From the NCBI GenBank assembly GCA_017871115.1, contig JAFCIZ010000003.1, positions 683,001 to 747,000 on the forward strand: a stretch of DNA of 64,000 nucleotides, written 5' to 3'. Shown here piece after piece: positions 21,591 to 34,136 of the stretch. Every line of letters starts with the position of its first letter. Position 1 is the first letter of the stretch. The notes beneath the pieces were generated by a model. The model searched no databases, had not been told where the DNA came from, and was given only the letters and a program-made list of their open reading frames with translations. This DNA comes from Cunninghamella blakesleeana. Lineage: Eukaryota > Mucoromycota > Mucoromycetes > Mucorales > Cunninghamellaceae. The position numbers were made by a program, and so were the translations under genes.

Positions 21591-22597
21591 TTTTTTTTTT
21601 TTTTTTGGTCGTTGTTTTAGTGGTAATATATATATTGATAGAAGGGAAATAGTTGTATTGCTTAATTATATCATTTTACTTTTTTATTTTTATTTTTTTA
21701 AAAAAAAAATCATGTTATAAATATTAAATGTGATTAAAAGATAAATGGTCAAATATGATCTATCAATAGTAAATCCACCTTTTTCACTAGTTAAAAAATA
21801 TCTTAAATATTTGTTGTTTTCTCACATGTAATTTACTCTAGCCTTTTTGGCAATTTGAATTTTCTTTTGAAAGGAATCATTGAAAATGTTTTGGTAGCAG
21901 TGTTAAGAAGAATATAATGCGAAATACTACTTGATAATTAAAAGTCAATTTTTACTATTAAATAATAATAATATATAATAAATCAACAATCGTAATAATA
22001 TTAATAACAATAAAAAAAGTTAAAGTGACCTTATTAAACTTATTTTATTTTTTTACCCAGATATAAATCACTGATAGTAGTGATGCCAATTATCATTTCT
22101 GTTGCATTATTTATAAAGTTATTACTAAAGCTTTAAACATGAATATTTATTTCCATTTGTTTATATATTCTCTCCATGTTTTCTTTGTCCAGTAGCCAGT
22201 TGACTATTATGGGCATTATTGGATCGATGTACCTTTTTTTGTAATCCAAAAAAGTAAATTTAACCTTTTTTCTATTAAACTTACACGTACTTGATAATAT
22301 ATGCAAAAAGAACAATTGCTAATTTTGATTTTATTCGTTCATATAGATGTCTTTTATATTTATAGCATTTGTATTCTCTTTGTTTCTAATATCATCAAAT
22401 AAATCTTTCTTCTTTTATTTTCTTGCAAGAGAATTTTTACTTGATCCTTTTTCCTATTTTATTCCTCTACATAATACACATATATAGTACAAGTCTTTTT
22501 CTCTTTCTTAATAAAAAGCTCAAGTTGTATGTATTTTATTTTATTTTATTTTTAAAAAAAAAATGAAAAGTGGTAATATGGACGATTTTTTATTTAT
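21591..22597. other. AT-rich intergenic stretch with a possible coding relic
   Basis: Mostly noncoding. A minus-strand open frame at 22133-22315 (60 codons, including KVKFTFLDYKKRYIDPIMPI) has protein-like composition but no family match I can name and no supporting exons. Confidence 0.35.
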
Positions 22598-24413
22598 TTA
22601 ATTTACAGTAGGTGTAGTATGAGGCAATCGTTGATAAGCAGTTGTAGTAGTAGTAATTGTAGATGCTTTTTTTTCATTCGTAGGAGAGGATGAATCATTT
22701 TGTTGTTGAAATTGTTGATCTAAAAATAATGATAATGGTATTAAATTATTTCTAAAGATTTGTGCTTGAATAGTTTGTTTATATAATTTAAATACACGTT
22801 CAAAATCCATCACTGTTAATCTAGGTTCTTCAAAACTATTCCAATATTCATTGAATGTATAATAAAAATAACCTATAAAAATAAAATGAAATAAAAACAA
22901 ATTAAAATAAATATATAATGTATACAATAGATGAGACGACTTACAATATAAATCTTGATAGGTATCTTTTGTAATGCCATATTTAAATAAATAATATTGT
23001 AATTGACGAGTTCTTAATATTTGAATTGTAAATTGAGATATATTAATACCAACAATAGCAAAAGGGTACCTAAAAATAATAATGAAAGGGAAAGAAAAAG
23101 AAATATATAAAGATAAATAAACACTGTTTTTTATCATATCATTTTATTATATATATATATATATATTACCATGAAACAGGATGTTGAGAATGAACAAATG
23201 CTTGTCGAGCTGCTTCTGGATAAGTTTTGGTATAATATATCAAATCATCTAAACCTTGTACCCCCATACCCCGAAAATCAGAAGCAGGATCATTCCCTTG
23301 AAATCCAATTTCAGCCCATTGTTTTGTTAATCGTGATTCTAAATCGATCGTTGGCATTAAATTTGACCATAACTACATTTAAGTAGGAATCAAAAATAAA
23401 ATTAAAAGTTTGTATTAATAAATAATAAAATAATATCAACAAAAAGAAAATCAATCAGTAGCATTTCATTAATATTACTATTATTACTATTATTGCTATT
23501 ATTTACCTTTAGTAATTTTTGTTCATGAATAATATTTGTACTGTCATATTTGGTATGAGCATTTTCATTCACTTCACGTGTAAGTTGATTAGTGGCTACA
23601 ATTTTTTTAAGACAAGCTTTTAATACTCGAGCTTCTGGGCTATATTTATAAAATAAATTAAAATTATAATCATAATAAAAAAAAATATTATTATTTATTA
23701 AATAAATAAATATATATGTGTTTCATCCTATTTTAGTTATATTTATATGCTTACCTTGTTATTGTACCAGGAAATCGTTTTTTTTTTAATATTTCCTTTG
23801 TTATATCATTAATTACACAATCGGTTGACTCTAATTTTCTTCTTTCCACCTATTATATATATAAAGTTCCTCAATTTTTATTAATGCCGTAATCTAATGC
23901 ACACAAACCATTATATACTTGGCTATTTATATTACCGTTAATTGATTAGAATAAAGAATAGAACGATCTAAAATATAGCGAAAAAAAAGAGAAAGAAAAA
24001 GTATGCGAGAGAGTAATTAATATATATATCAAAAATTGATATAATAAAGTAAAAACATTTTATTTTTTACCTATTTTAAACACAATATCGGGAGGGACAT
24101 AACCGTAAATATTTTTTTCAATTTTTTTTTGAACAGAGGTTTGTTGTTGAGACACTTTTTCAGTTTCATGATATAAAGAATCGGCTTCAATAAGAGGAAT
24201 GGTTTCTTCAGTATCGCTGCTATTTTCTTCGTAATTATTATTGTTATTTAAATCATTCACCCAAGGTAATTCTTTAGTTGCTTGATGACAGATACGGTAT
24301 ATTTCACTGGTATTAGTGGTGATACGAAATACATATTTATAAAACTTGAATAGAGACAATAAAATAGGCGTTTGATAAACTTTACTTACAATAAAAAGTA
24401 GTATCCAGTCCAT
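22598..24413 (-). CDS. ELMO-domain protein (ELMOD-type Arl/Arf GAP)
   Basis: Exons in coding order: 24413-24071, 23967-23936, 23849-23756, 23634-23507, 23372-23170, 23069-22945, 22872-22598; 399 aa. The ELMO/CED-12 domain includes WAEIGFQGNDPASDFRGMG (218-236). The Arg in DFRGMG (about 233) corresponds to the arginine needed for GAP activity in mammalian ELMOD proteins. GLDDLIYYTKTYPEAARQAF and NEYWNSFEEPRLTVMDF follow. The N-terminus has a hydrophobic start (MDWILLFIVSKVYQ) and an acidic, Asn-rich stretch. The likely role is regulating Arl2/Arf-type GTPases in membrane traffic. The acceptor of exon 4 was chosen as CAG at 23637-23635 because the neighbouring ATAG breaks the frame. Confidence 0.9.
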
Positions 24414-24534
24414 TATTATTATTTTTAAAGGTTATATTAAATAAAATTAAAAATAAAAGGAAGAGAAGAAAGAGAAACAAAGAGAGGAAACAGGAGAGGA
24501 AAAAAAAATTCATATGAAAAAAAAAATGCTGGAT

Positions 24535-25900
24535 TTAAAAAATTGTATTACAATATTTCCATAATTTTAAGACAAAAGAAAATACTTGGATACGTTTTTC
24601 TATTACTTATATTTTTTTGGCAATTTAAACAAATATTATAGATAGCCTGTTAACACTTTTAAGTTAACATATCCTCTTATATATAAAAATATACACAGTA
24701 TCCTTTTTTTTTTTGGCATAAGATCTAACTATATACTTGTGATACAATGCTTGACCACCATTCCAAATTTAACCCAAGCATTAATCAGTGTTATAAGTGA
24801 GTTTAGCGTAAAAATATATCCACAAGCCTATTTTATTAATTTAATAGAAAGATATATATAAATATAAAATAAAATAAAGAGTCCATTTAGATAAAATATG
24901 GTTTTTCACAAGAGATACAGTTTCCAAATATTGTCGCGTAAAAAATAAGAAAATTTGAATTTTTTTGAAATAATAATTTCAATCTACTCATTGCAGATCA
25001 ATATTTGCAGAATTTTTTCAAAAAAAAGCCCTTACTTTTCTTCACTTTTGATGAAAATGCTTTAATTTACAACGGTAAAGGAATCCTTTCATTGGCTGCT
25101 TTTATTGCACTATGGTTAGATACCATTTTGTCTTGATATGCTGGACCCCAAGTGAAAATTACTATATTTATCCATACTAGTATATTTACATTCAAATAAT
25201 TTTTGCATAAATTGTTGTCACTAGAGCTATTATATAATTAATATACAAAATACTAGCCAAAGCAATTATATTAATATTAATTCTTCGTAACTTTTACTAT
25301 TATTATTATTATCATTATTTGTACAATATTTTGTTTGCTAATTGCTTGGCAAAGGAGTCACTATTTTTTTTATAATTTAAACCCAAGGAAGGCTGGTTAA
25401 TAGCACACACTTTTCTTCTCTCGAGCAAATTTATATTATTTTATATAAATAAATTTAAAGCAATAATAAATTATTTTAAACCAACTTTTTGTAAATATTA
25501 TTTCCAATATTTGTACTAACGGTTTTTCTAGTCAAGATAATCTTTTACAATAGCTGTTTTGCAAGTTATAATAATATATAGAGTTAGCTGATCATTTTTG
25601 ACCAACACTAGGTTAATGCCCATATTAAATTTGGAATGGTAGCCAAGCATTGTATCCAAAGTATAGTTAGAAATGTCAAAAAAAAAAAAAAAAAAAAAAG
25701 GATACTATATATTTTTATTTAAAAGTATTATCAAGCTACCTATAGTGTTTTTTATAAATTATCTAAAAAAGATATGAATAAAAAGAAGTGTTTATATATA
25801 CTTTCGATTACTTATATAAAAAAATAAAATATCTAAGTTTTTAATTTTCTTTTGTCTTTAAGTGAAAATGCTGTATTTTGCTAAATTTGAACTTTATTTT
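24535..25900. mobile_element. Non-autonomous DNA transposon or fold-back element with long imperfect TIRs
   Basis: The left arm (about 24535-24800) matches the reverse complement of the right arm (about 25595-25900). Shared blocks in order include AAGACAAAAGAAAAT, TAGCnTGnnAAnACTTTTAA, GTATCC followed by T tracts, GATACAATGCTTG, ACCATTCCAAATTTAA and GCATTAA. The arms have diverged by small indels. No transposase ORF lies between them; the only internal open frame of note is at 24996-25136. The ends, superfamily and target duplication could not be fixed by eye. Lies between the ELMOD promoter and the F-box 3' end. Confidence 0.65.
24996..25136 (+). other. Short open frame inside the TIR element
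   Basis: Begins after TTGCAG, a good splice acceptor, and ends with TGA; 46 codons including TFDENALIYNGKG and LAAFIALWLDTI. Could be an exon of a captured host gene or of the ancestral transposon. No family recognised. Confidence 0.3.
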
Positions 25901-26112
25901 CGTTTGTTTTCTTTTATAGATATAATACACAAGCAATAAATATATACACATGTAATTTTTTTTTTAAAAAAAATAGATATAAATGAAATAAAGATAGCTA
26001 TTTCACAATAAATTGTGAATACAGTATTAAAAAAAAAGATAAGATATATTTAAAGTGATTTTTTTTTTTTTTTTTTAATTTTGCTAAGAAATTCTTGACT
26101 ATATAATATGAG

Positions 26113-28503
26113 TCAACCTTTTGACCAAAAAACATGATCAGCATGAGCACAAGTAAATTTAATATAGGCTGAAGGATGAAAAATTATTTTAATATTATAA
26201 TTTAATTGATTTGGACAAATATGATACAGCTGGAATCCAGTAGCCCATTGAGTGACTTGATTAAAATCATCATGAACAATGTTATTTAAAGAAACAAAAC
26301 TACCATCATCAGGAGGAGTAAAATGTACAATTGTCGCATCATTATTGTCTTCATCACTGCTTTGATTTGATATAGTAGTAGTAGTAGGTGTGGGTGGTGA
26401 TGAAATAGGAGAAGAGGAAGGATGAAGACTTTGTCTACCAGTGGGTGGATAAACAGTTGTGAGATGAGCAAGTTGATTGACCATTAATTTGATAATTAAA
26501 CAATTTCTTCTATTTGTTGTAGTAGATGTATAAATGATATTTGATAATTCTACATAATCCAAGCGAGCATGAGGTAAATTGAGATGAATTAATGGACGGG
26601 CACGAAAATATTCTATAAAACCAAACGTTTCAACTTGATATCCGACTTGACGAATAGGGAATGGAACCATAGTTGCCCCATAATGATATTGTTTAAATGT
26701 TAGGTCCTTTCCAACAAAACGTTTTAAATGAGGTAAAAGGGCTAAATTACGATTCAGAGCTTCTATATTTGAAATACGACATAATTTTAATTCCAAAGTT
26801 TTCAATCCATGATGAACAATACGATTAAGATATCTTGGTGAATCTACAAAACTAGGTTTTAATGTAGCCCAATAAATGGAGAGATGTTCTAAATTAGGGC
26901 AGATGTATAAAATAATATCTAATACAATTTGCTTATCAACTGAAGTATTGATGGTTAAAGAATTCATAAACTGCCACCTGCTAATTCCATTGGTACTATT
27001 TCGTTTTCCATGAAAGAGAGTATTTAACAGAACAATTGGTAAAGACATATGTGTACTAATATGTAAGGCGGAGAGCTGTTGACACCAGTTACCATTTCCT
27101 AAATAAATCTTTTCACGATAAATGCCATCAAATGGCTGTTCAACATTTATTTTAAATTCTTTAACCAAGTATAAACGTTTTATTGTTGTTGAAGAATTCC
27201 CTTTTCTTGATCTTAAACTTTCAGGTGCTACTAAATTTCTATTGCTACTGTCATTGTTAATATTATTGTTTGGATCATACATATTATCTAACCAATTAAT
27301 AATTCTAGTATGAGGCCATAAATGATTATATAAAAATCGTCTTGTATCCAAACTTATTTCCAACTTCTTTAATCGTGTAAACCCAGTGGTAATAGTTTCA
27401 TAAATTTTTTGACTTATATTACCCATATGACGTTGGTCAGCTTCATTAGTTAACCAATTGGAACTAGGAACATGTGTTAATTTAAAATAAAGTTGTAATG
27501 TATGAATATGTGGGTAGGCTAATTTCAGAAAATCAAAAAGATCAGTAGTAACATGGTGATGAACGATAAATGCAAGTTGTTTTAAATTGTGACCAAACTT
27601 TGGAGGTTTTTCCATGGTTTTTATACTGTACTCATCAATATAAACTTCTTTTTCTTCTTCTTGTAGTTTATGATTGGACGTATCACCATAAAGTTTGTAC
27701 TGTTTTCCTGAAAAGATATCAGAGGTTAGTAAATATTCACTAAAAATTTTAAGAGTAGTCAAAGCAGGACACGCTTCATGAATTATTTTAATCAAATAAA
27801 ATCCTAAAGGTGTATAAGTGCTACTGCTATCAGTTAATTCCAATTCATAAAGGTATTTAAATTGATTAGGTACGGTGAGAATATCTACTCTGGTAATAGA
27901 GGTTCCATTATTATTTAATGTAGTAGTAGTAGTAGTAGTAGTATTTTGATCAAGTCGACAAAAGATAAAAGCTGGATCAGTGTTTAAACGCAGCAATTGA
28001 GATCCACGTGTTTTACACCATTGTCGGATTAAGGCAATTGTGTTGATACCATGATGATTTGTTATTTGAAGTTCTTTTATCTGAAACCATAAAGGAAGAC
28101 GGTTGACACTAGGTGTGAATTTAAAATCAATGTATTCAAGAAAAGGGCAATGGATTTGTATTGCCATGAATTCCGTTTGACTAAGATCAAAAACACTATT
28201 ATCTAAACCTTCAATTCTTTTTACGAAATGACCAAATGGTGGTGGTGAGGGTGAAGGTGCCTTGGAATGAGAAAGTGATTGAGTTTGTTGTTCATTAGTA
28301 ATCGTGTTTGTTGTATATTTATTTTCTTCTAAAGCAGAAATAAATTTTTTTGCTTGAAGTCTTGAGTATAGGCGAATAGTATGATAAAAATAAGGACGAG
28401 CAATAAAAGACCAACTTCTACATACTAAAGTGCATTCTTTTATTCGCTTTTGGCTGAGTTCATTAAAGATGGTGTATAATAATTCTGCTGGAAGCTGTTC
28501 CAT
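26113..28503 (-). CDS. F-box protein with leucine-rich-repeat-like body
   Basis: Intron-free, 796 aa from the ATG at 28503. An upstream in-frame ATG at 28596 adds only a Phe-rich, low-complexity 31-residue stretch, so the internal start directly before the F-box is preferred. The F-box (residues about 3-42) reads LPAELLYTIFNELSQ...CTLVCRSWSFIARPYFYHTI. It would dock the protein to Skp1 in an SCF ubiquitin ligase. The remainder contains irregular LRR-type segments, suited to substrate binding, broken by low-complexity insertions (poly-Thr at about 27915-27945, a Pro/Ser-rich insert near the C-terminus). Substrate unknown. A large, intron-free gene among intron-rich neighbours. Confidence 0.85.
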   Translation of the reverse strand: MEQLPAELLYTIFNELSQKRIKECTLVCRSWSFIARPYFYHTIRLYSRLQAKKFISALEENKYTTNTITNEQQTQSLSHSKAPSPSPPPFGHFVKRIEGLDNSVFDLSQTEFMAIQIHCPFLEYIDFKFTPSVNRLPLWFQIKELQITNHHGINTIALIRQWCKTRGSQLLRLNTDPAFIFCRLDQNTTTTTTTTLNNNGTSITRVDILTVPNQFKYLYELELTDSSSTYTPLGFYLIKIIHEACPALTTLKIFSEYLLTSDIFSGKQYKLYGDTSNHKLQEEEKEVYIDEYSIKTMEKPPKFGHNLKQLAFIVHHHVTTDLFDFLKLAYPHIHTLQLYFKLTHVPSSNWLTNEADQRHMGNISQKIYETITTGFTRLKKLEISLDTRRFLYNHLWPHTRIINWLDNMYDPNNNINNDSSNRNLVAPESLRSRKGNSSTTIKRLYLVKEFKINVEQPFDGIYREKIYLGNGNWCQQLSALHISTHMSLPIVLLNTLFHGKRNSTNGISRWQFMNSLTINTSVDKQIVLDIILYICPNLEHLSIYWATLKPSFVDSPRYLNRIVHHGLKTLELKLCRISNIEALNRNLALLPHLKRFVGKDLTFKQYHYGATMVPFPIRQVGYQVETFGFIEYFRARPLIHLNLPHARLDYVELSNIIYTSTTTNRRNCLIIKLMVNQLAHLTTVYPPTGRQSLHPSSSPISSPPTPTTTTISNQSSDEDNNDATIVHFTPPDDGSFVSLNNIVHDDFNQVTQWATGFQLYHICPNQLNYNIKIIFHPSAYIKFTCAHADHVFWSKG

Positions 28504-28696
28504 GTTAACAATATGTGTGAATACTTGTCCATATAAAAATATATCGATATTAATACAAAAAGAAAAAAAGAAAGAGAAAAGGAAAAAGAAGCACAAAAAA
28601 AGTGAAAGGGAAAAATGTTTCGAGCATATGTCCCTTTTTAGAGTCGGGCATACAAAATGAATTTATGCTTAAAAAATTAAAATAATACTAATCTAT

Positions 28697-28738
<42 letters not shown>

Positions 28739-28850
28739 GTTATAATACTAGTATGAATAATAATATAAACATCAGTATATGAATAAATAATAAAGCATAT
28801 AAATAAAGGAAAAGAAGAAGAAAAAAAAAACTACATACATGAACTATTAT
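28504..28850. repeat. Intergenic gap with a TAA/ATA trinucleotide microsatellite
   Basis: About 40 bp of AAT repeat at 28699-28738 between the F-box start and the mms19 stop codon; otherwise A-rich. Both neighbours are on the minus strand, so it holds the F-box promoter. Confidence 0.6.
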
Positions 28851-31440
28851 TTAACCAATGATTGTAAACCTAAAAAAAATAAAAAATAGAAAAATTAGTT
28901 ACGTATTAATAGAGGGGCAACATGGATCAAGGTATTTCTACTTGTATATATAAAAACATACCACTTAGCACGACAATCAACAGCTTCCTTTCTTACTAAG
29001 CGTTTTTTATCATCCAAAGTCTTTGATAATTGTCTTGTGACATATTTAGCATGTTGTAAAACTATTTCGCGTGATATGCTAGCTGGAATTTGAGCAATGC
29101 ATCTTAAAGTAGCAATGCGGGTACTCATTGTGCTATTTTCTTTTGGATCTAAAAGCTTTAATAATGCTGGGATAAGTGACTGTAAATTACTTGAGATGAC
29201 TTCAGGAGCTTCACTTGTAGCCATAGTAAATGTTTCTAATGTTGGGACTTTTAATGTATTGTCGGGTAATGATAGTGATAAAATTAATAAAGGTACGAGC
29301 TATAATAATAGTAAAAGAGTTTTTTTTTTTTTAAAAAAAAAAAAAATACATTACAATAAATAGTATAAAGTTAGTATAGTTATCTTTTTTCTTTTTTTTT
29401 TCTCAAAAAAACAAAAAAAAAAATAATAATAGAAAACTTACAGGTGGAAGTTCATTAAGTAATATTTGTTTTGGAATATTCTTCAAAAGGTAGGATAATG
29501 CAATCAAATAATTGTGTTTAATATCTAATTAAAATAGAAGCAACAATAAAAATAAAAAGTAGGTTTAAATGTTATTCGAGTTTATCTTTTTATATATAAA
29601 TATAAAATGATATAAATTACCATCTTCTGTAGTGCGGAAACCATTAACCAATTTTGGAAGACAGTAACTGAAGAAGCGCTGTTTGTATAAAATCTATAAT
29701 AGAGATGAAACATGTATATATACATATTAAAATTACATTATCCTATTATATATATATATATATATAATATGAGCAAGAACTTACAGTTGAATTAGCAAAA
29801 CAGGTTTTGGTCAAAGCAAGATGATCATCACAAAGTAAGTGATCGAATCCTTGAGGAGCTTCTAATTGATTTAAAGGAACATGACACCATTCAATGATTT
29901 TATCTGTAAGTTGATAGCCAAGTGGTTGAGTCTTTAAAATAAGAGCTTTTGCAATCTAAAACAAATAAATAAACAAATGATCAACAACTAATTTTTTAAC
30001 ATATATATATATATATATAATGGAGATTTAACATGCATATATTATCCTTTTTCTTTTTTTTCTTTTTTCCCTTCCTTTTTCTTATATTTCTTCCTTCCTT
30101 CCTTACCCAAATGTAAATTAAGAGAGCATTATGTCTTTCCGGAGATTGCTGATCTATAATTGATTGAAGTTTTGATGTGATATTTTTTACATAGGTTGTT
30201 AAAGTTTCAGCTAGTAAAATAATAATAATAATAGTAAAAAATTAATAAAAATGTTAATCAAATCGAATAAAACAAAAAATAAAAAATAAAAATTGCATAA
30301 CCACTTTCTCCTATTTTATGTATATGAGGGGTAGGATAATGATAAAACTTACATAATTTTAATTTGTTGATCACTGACCCAATAATTCTTACAAGTGAAT
30401 TAAGTAAGATAGTATTGGAGGATGTTAACGCCAAATTTATCAAATTATCTAAAAAGGATTCAACAGATTCAACAGGTAAGGAGACCTAGTATAAATACAT
30501 GTACATTCCAAAAAAAAAAAAAGGAAATTGAATACATAAAAATATCATTTCAAATAATACATGATATTTTTTACTTACATCTCTTCGAGCAGAATTAACT
30601 ATAGCAGCAAAAATAAGTGTAGTGGAATGTTGAGCATCAGAACCAGTAGCGCTAAGAGGTAAAAACTCGATAGATTCTAAGCCAATGGCTGAAGTATCAC
30701 CATCAACAAAAATTTTAAATAGCTTATCAAGATTATCTTTTTGATTACTATAAAAAATAAATAAGGGAATAAGTCAGCCAGTATACAAATTAACGATTAA
30801 TTAGATGGGATAGTATCATTATGTATATATATATACCAAATACTTTACCTACTATCCATTTTTTGATATATAGTTGCTGCAATCATTGAAATAGATTCCA
30901 AAATATCAGGGAGTAGTAATACTTGTGTTTTTTGTAAACCTGTAGAGGTAGAAACAATCTTTGTAACCATTGGCCATACTACTGTATTAAAACAAGGACT
31001 AACATCTTGATGATCATTGGTTGCTTTTACATATATAATATCTAATAATGTTGTAATAATAGCTTGTGCATAAGTAGCATCTAAATCTAAAAACGAAAAA
31101 GGAAAGAACAAAATATATATGATATTAAAAATAGATATTTAGAATAGCCAATTTTAGAAAGGATCAAAAAAAAAAAAGGGATTATTAATTATTTTACCAT
31201 TATCACAAACACCGTCAAATTTTTCTAAAAGTAATGGTAAAGCTACTTTAAAGAGTGTGGGTTCTGGACAAAGGACTTTTAATGAATGTAATAAATGAGG
31301 GTAACCAATGATTTGTTTTTCCAAAGAACTTTGAGGTAATCGATTAATGAGTAATGGTATAGTTTGTTCAGCAATACAATCTGGATTTACCAATGAAATA
31401 GTCTCGAGAGATTTTAAGGCTTGTTTTCTAATTACGTAAC

Positions 31441-31488
<48 letters not shown>

Positions 31489-32271
31489 TATGATATTAAT
31501 ATTAATAAATGAGTTCATATATTATACATGAAAAAAAAAAAAAAAAAAAATCATTCCATATCATGTGTTGCTAATTATAGTATAATTATCAAAATTTACC
31601 TAAGATCGTCATTTGTTTCTTCAAGAAGGACATTGTTAAAAGATTGAATAGCTATACCAACCTGTAATATTATAAAGCGGAAAAATATAGAAGTACAAGA
31701 AAAAGTCGATTATTACACCTTTTTTTCTTCTTTTCATATACATTTTTTTTTTCTTTTTCAAATATATTAATACCACTTACTTCGTTTGAAGTCAAATAAT
31801 TTGAAGTTAATATCATTAATTTTAATCCTTTTAATCCACTTAATCGTAAACCATCATATTCATTAGAAGCAAGAAGAGATGATTCAAATATACCAAAAAG
31901 ACGATCCTTATAAGCTAGCATAGGAGGTATAATATCGTGATTCACTATATAAACACACACACATATATATAGATGAATATAAAAAATGGAGTAAACGTCA
32001 ATGTCTGTCTGTCTATCTACCTATGTTTAATCCACTTCCATTTCCATTATATTTCTTTTCTCTTACCATCTTTTCCATCGCTCTTTATTCCATAAAGTGT
32101 ACGATTAGCTTCTAATAATTCAATAAGAATATCCATCATTGATTTTCGACGAGTGACCAATTCAGATTCTCTATAGTTATGTAATAATAATGGTACAACA
32201 GTTTCAGTAGTAATATGGCATGCATGATCTAAAAAATAAAAAATAAAATGAGTATAATAAATTAATATTAA

Positions 32272-32309
<38 letters not shown>

Positions 32310-34136
32310 ACCAGAAGCAGAAGCAATAGCATGTAAGATACGACCCGTTTGCTTAATATATTTAGATTCAGCATCGTTAATATTTGAAATACATTCATCC
32401 ATTAATGGTTTCAAAGCTTTAACAAAAGGATCAGAGGCAGCGGAACCTGAGATCACAATAGGACTAATTGTTTTTACTAAACTATGAATCCCTTCTACAC
32501 TGGCATCTTCAATGGTTTGATCGGATGCATGGAAAATTTCAATTTTTAATGATTCCAATAATTCTTCAATATTAGGTAATAAAGCAGATAAACCATAGAT
32601 AGGTGCGCATAAGGACAATGTTTCAATGGAATCTTTTTTGGCACTTCCTGATGTAGAGGTTAATTTTTCTAATATCAATGGTACCGCAAATTTGGCGAAT
32701 AATGGCGTAGATGCTAAACATGATCTATATACATATATGTATATATAAAAGAGATGTAAGAGAAAAAACAAAAAAGAAAGAAAAATAAAAGCGTCAGATA
32801 AAAAAAGAATTCCCTTGTTGATTATCATCTTATTTCTTTTTCCTTTTTATCTCAATCTATCCCTTTCCCTTTATATATATATTTAAAAAAAAAAATACAT
32901 ACCTTAAACTAATTTTTAAATCTTCTGCAGTAATACCATATGGATCATCCTGAGGTGGTTTAAATGTAATAGGAAAATAACAAAAAGTAACTTCAAATAA
33001 ATCTTCAACATGAGCAGAAATATCAAAATGGCTGATAATCGTTCGGATGACTTCAAAAGCAATCATCAAATTTCGAGGATCCTTTTCACCATCCATTAAT
33101 CGACAATAACCAAATACAAGTTCATTATTAATTGATTTTAAAGCTATAAAATACATATATATATAAACCCATTAGATTTCATTAAAATCCTAACACACAC
33201 ATGTATATATATAATATAATAGTTGATCATATCATCATTTACCAGTAAAATGGTTATTCACTACATTCTTAAACATTTGATAACCTGCATTTCTTGTTAC
33301 TTGTGGATATCTTTGCAATTCAACACATTCAATAAGTCTAAAAGAAATGATAATGTAATATACACATAAATAAAAGACTTCTCTTATACTTTTTTTTTTT
33401 ACTCCCATTATCCTATGCTCATTATTGTTAATATATACCTTTTAATAACCAAAACGGCATTAGTCCCATTAAACCGAGGGAATCCTGTTAAAGCAATTAA
33501 TCCTTCCAATATTGTTGGGACACAAGTTTTATCTGTCAAACGATCACAATAAAAATTGACAAGCACTGATACTATATAAAGTAAAATTAAAAAAAGTATT
33601 AAAAAAATACGCTTAGTTGAAACGATAATATATATATATATATATATATGCTTAATTCTAGATTTGTATATTAATTTTATATATTTATTACCAGCAGTTT
33701 CATTAAAGTTTGAGTGATCAATATAACCTAATGTATGAGATAAAAGTCCAATAGCTAATAATAAAATATACACATAATATATACATATATATATAGATTA
33801 ATGAATAGTCAGTATATAAAACTTCGAGTATATTTTATATGTATGAATCAAGTTTTTTATATATACCTTTTGCACGAACAAAATCGTCTTCACTTGTTAA
33901 ATATTCTCCCATAGCTTGAATCATTTGTAATAAATTTTCTTGAATAGCACCTTGATTGACCACTACATAAAAAAAAAATAATGATATATAGAGATATTAT
34001 TAATAAAAAATTATATATTAATTATTTGAGTATATAAAAGCTTACTTTTTACAACATTATCAGCGGCACTGATAGCTTCTGCTGAAGTAGATCCAGTAGC
34101 TATCATATAATTATTAACATATGAATCTAAACTCAT
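28851..34136 (-). CDS. mms19: MMS19/Met18, cytosolic iron-sulfur assembly targeting HEAT-repeat protein
   Basis: Twenty exons, 1025 aa (human MMS19 is about 1030). Coding order: 34136-34046, 33962-33867, 33754-33692, 33571-33439, 33337-33243, 33143-32903, 32724-32312, 32228-32067, 31944-31781, 31661-31600, 31427-31198, 31086-30849, 30747-30579, 30485-30353, 30210-30107, 29955-29785, 29693-29621, 29524-29442, 29299-28962, 28869-28851. Family blocks: SHTLGYIDHSNF, FYCDRLTDKTCVPTILEGL, GEKDPRNLMIAFEVIR, KPPQDDPYGITAEDL and the C-terminal LDDKKRLVRKEAVDCRAKW. The protein is HEAT repeats throughout. MMS19 delivers Fe-S clusters to DNA repair and replication enzymes. The last exon is 19 nt and encodes only the end (FTIIG). 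Intron phases all agree. Confidence 0.95.
31441..31488 (+). repeat. AAT trinucleotide microsatellite in an mms19 intron
   Basis: Sixteen AAT units, noncoding, in the intron between exons 10 and 11. Confidence 0.9.

Noticed and set aside
28504..28596. Longer N-terminus for the F-box protein
   Set aside because: The 31 extra residues are Phe-rich low complexity; the ATG at 28503 sits directly before the F-box.
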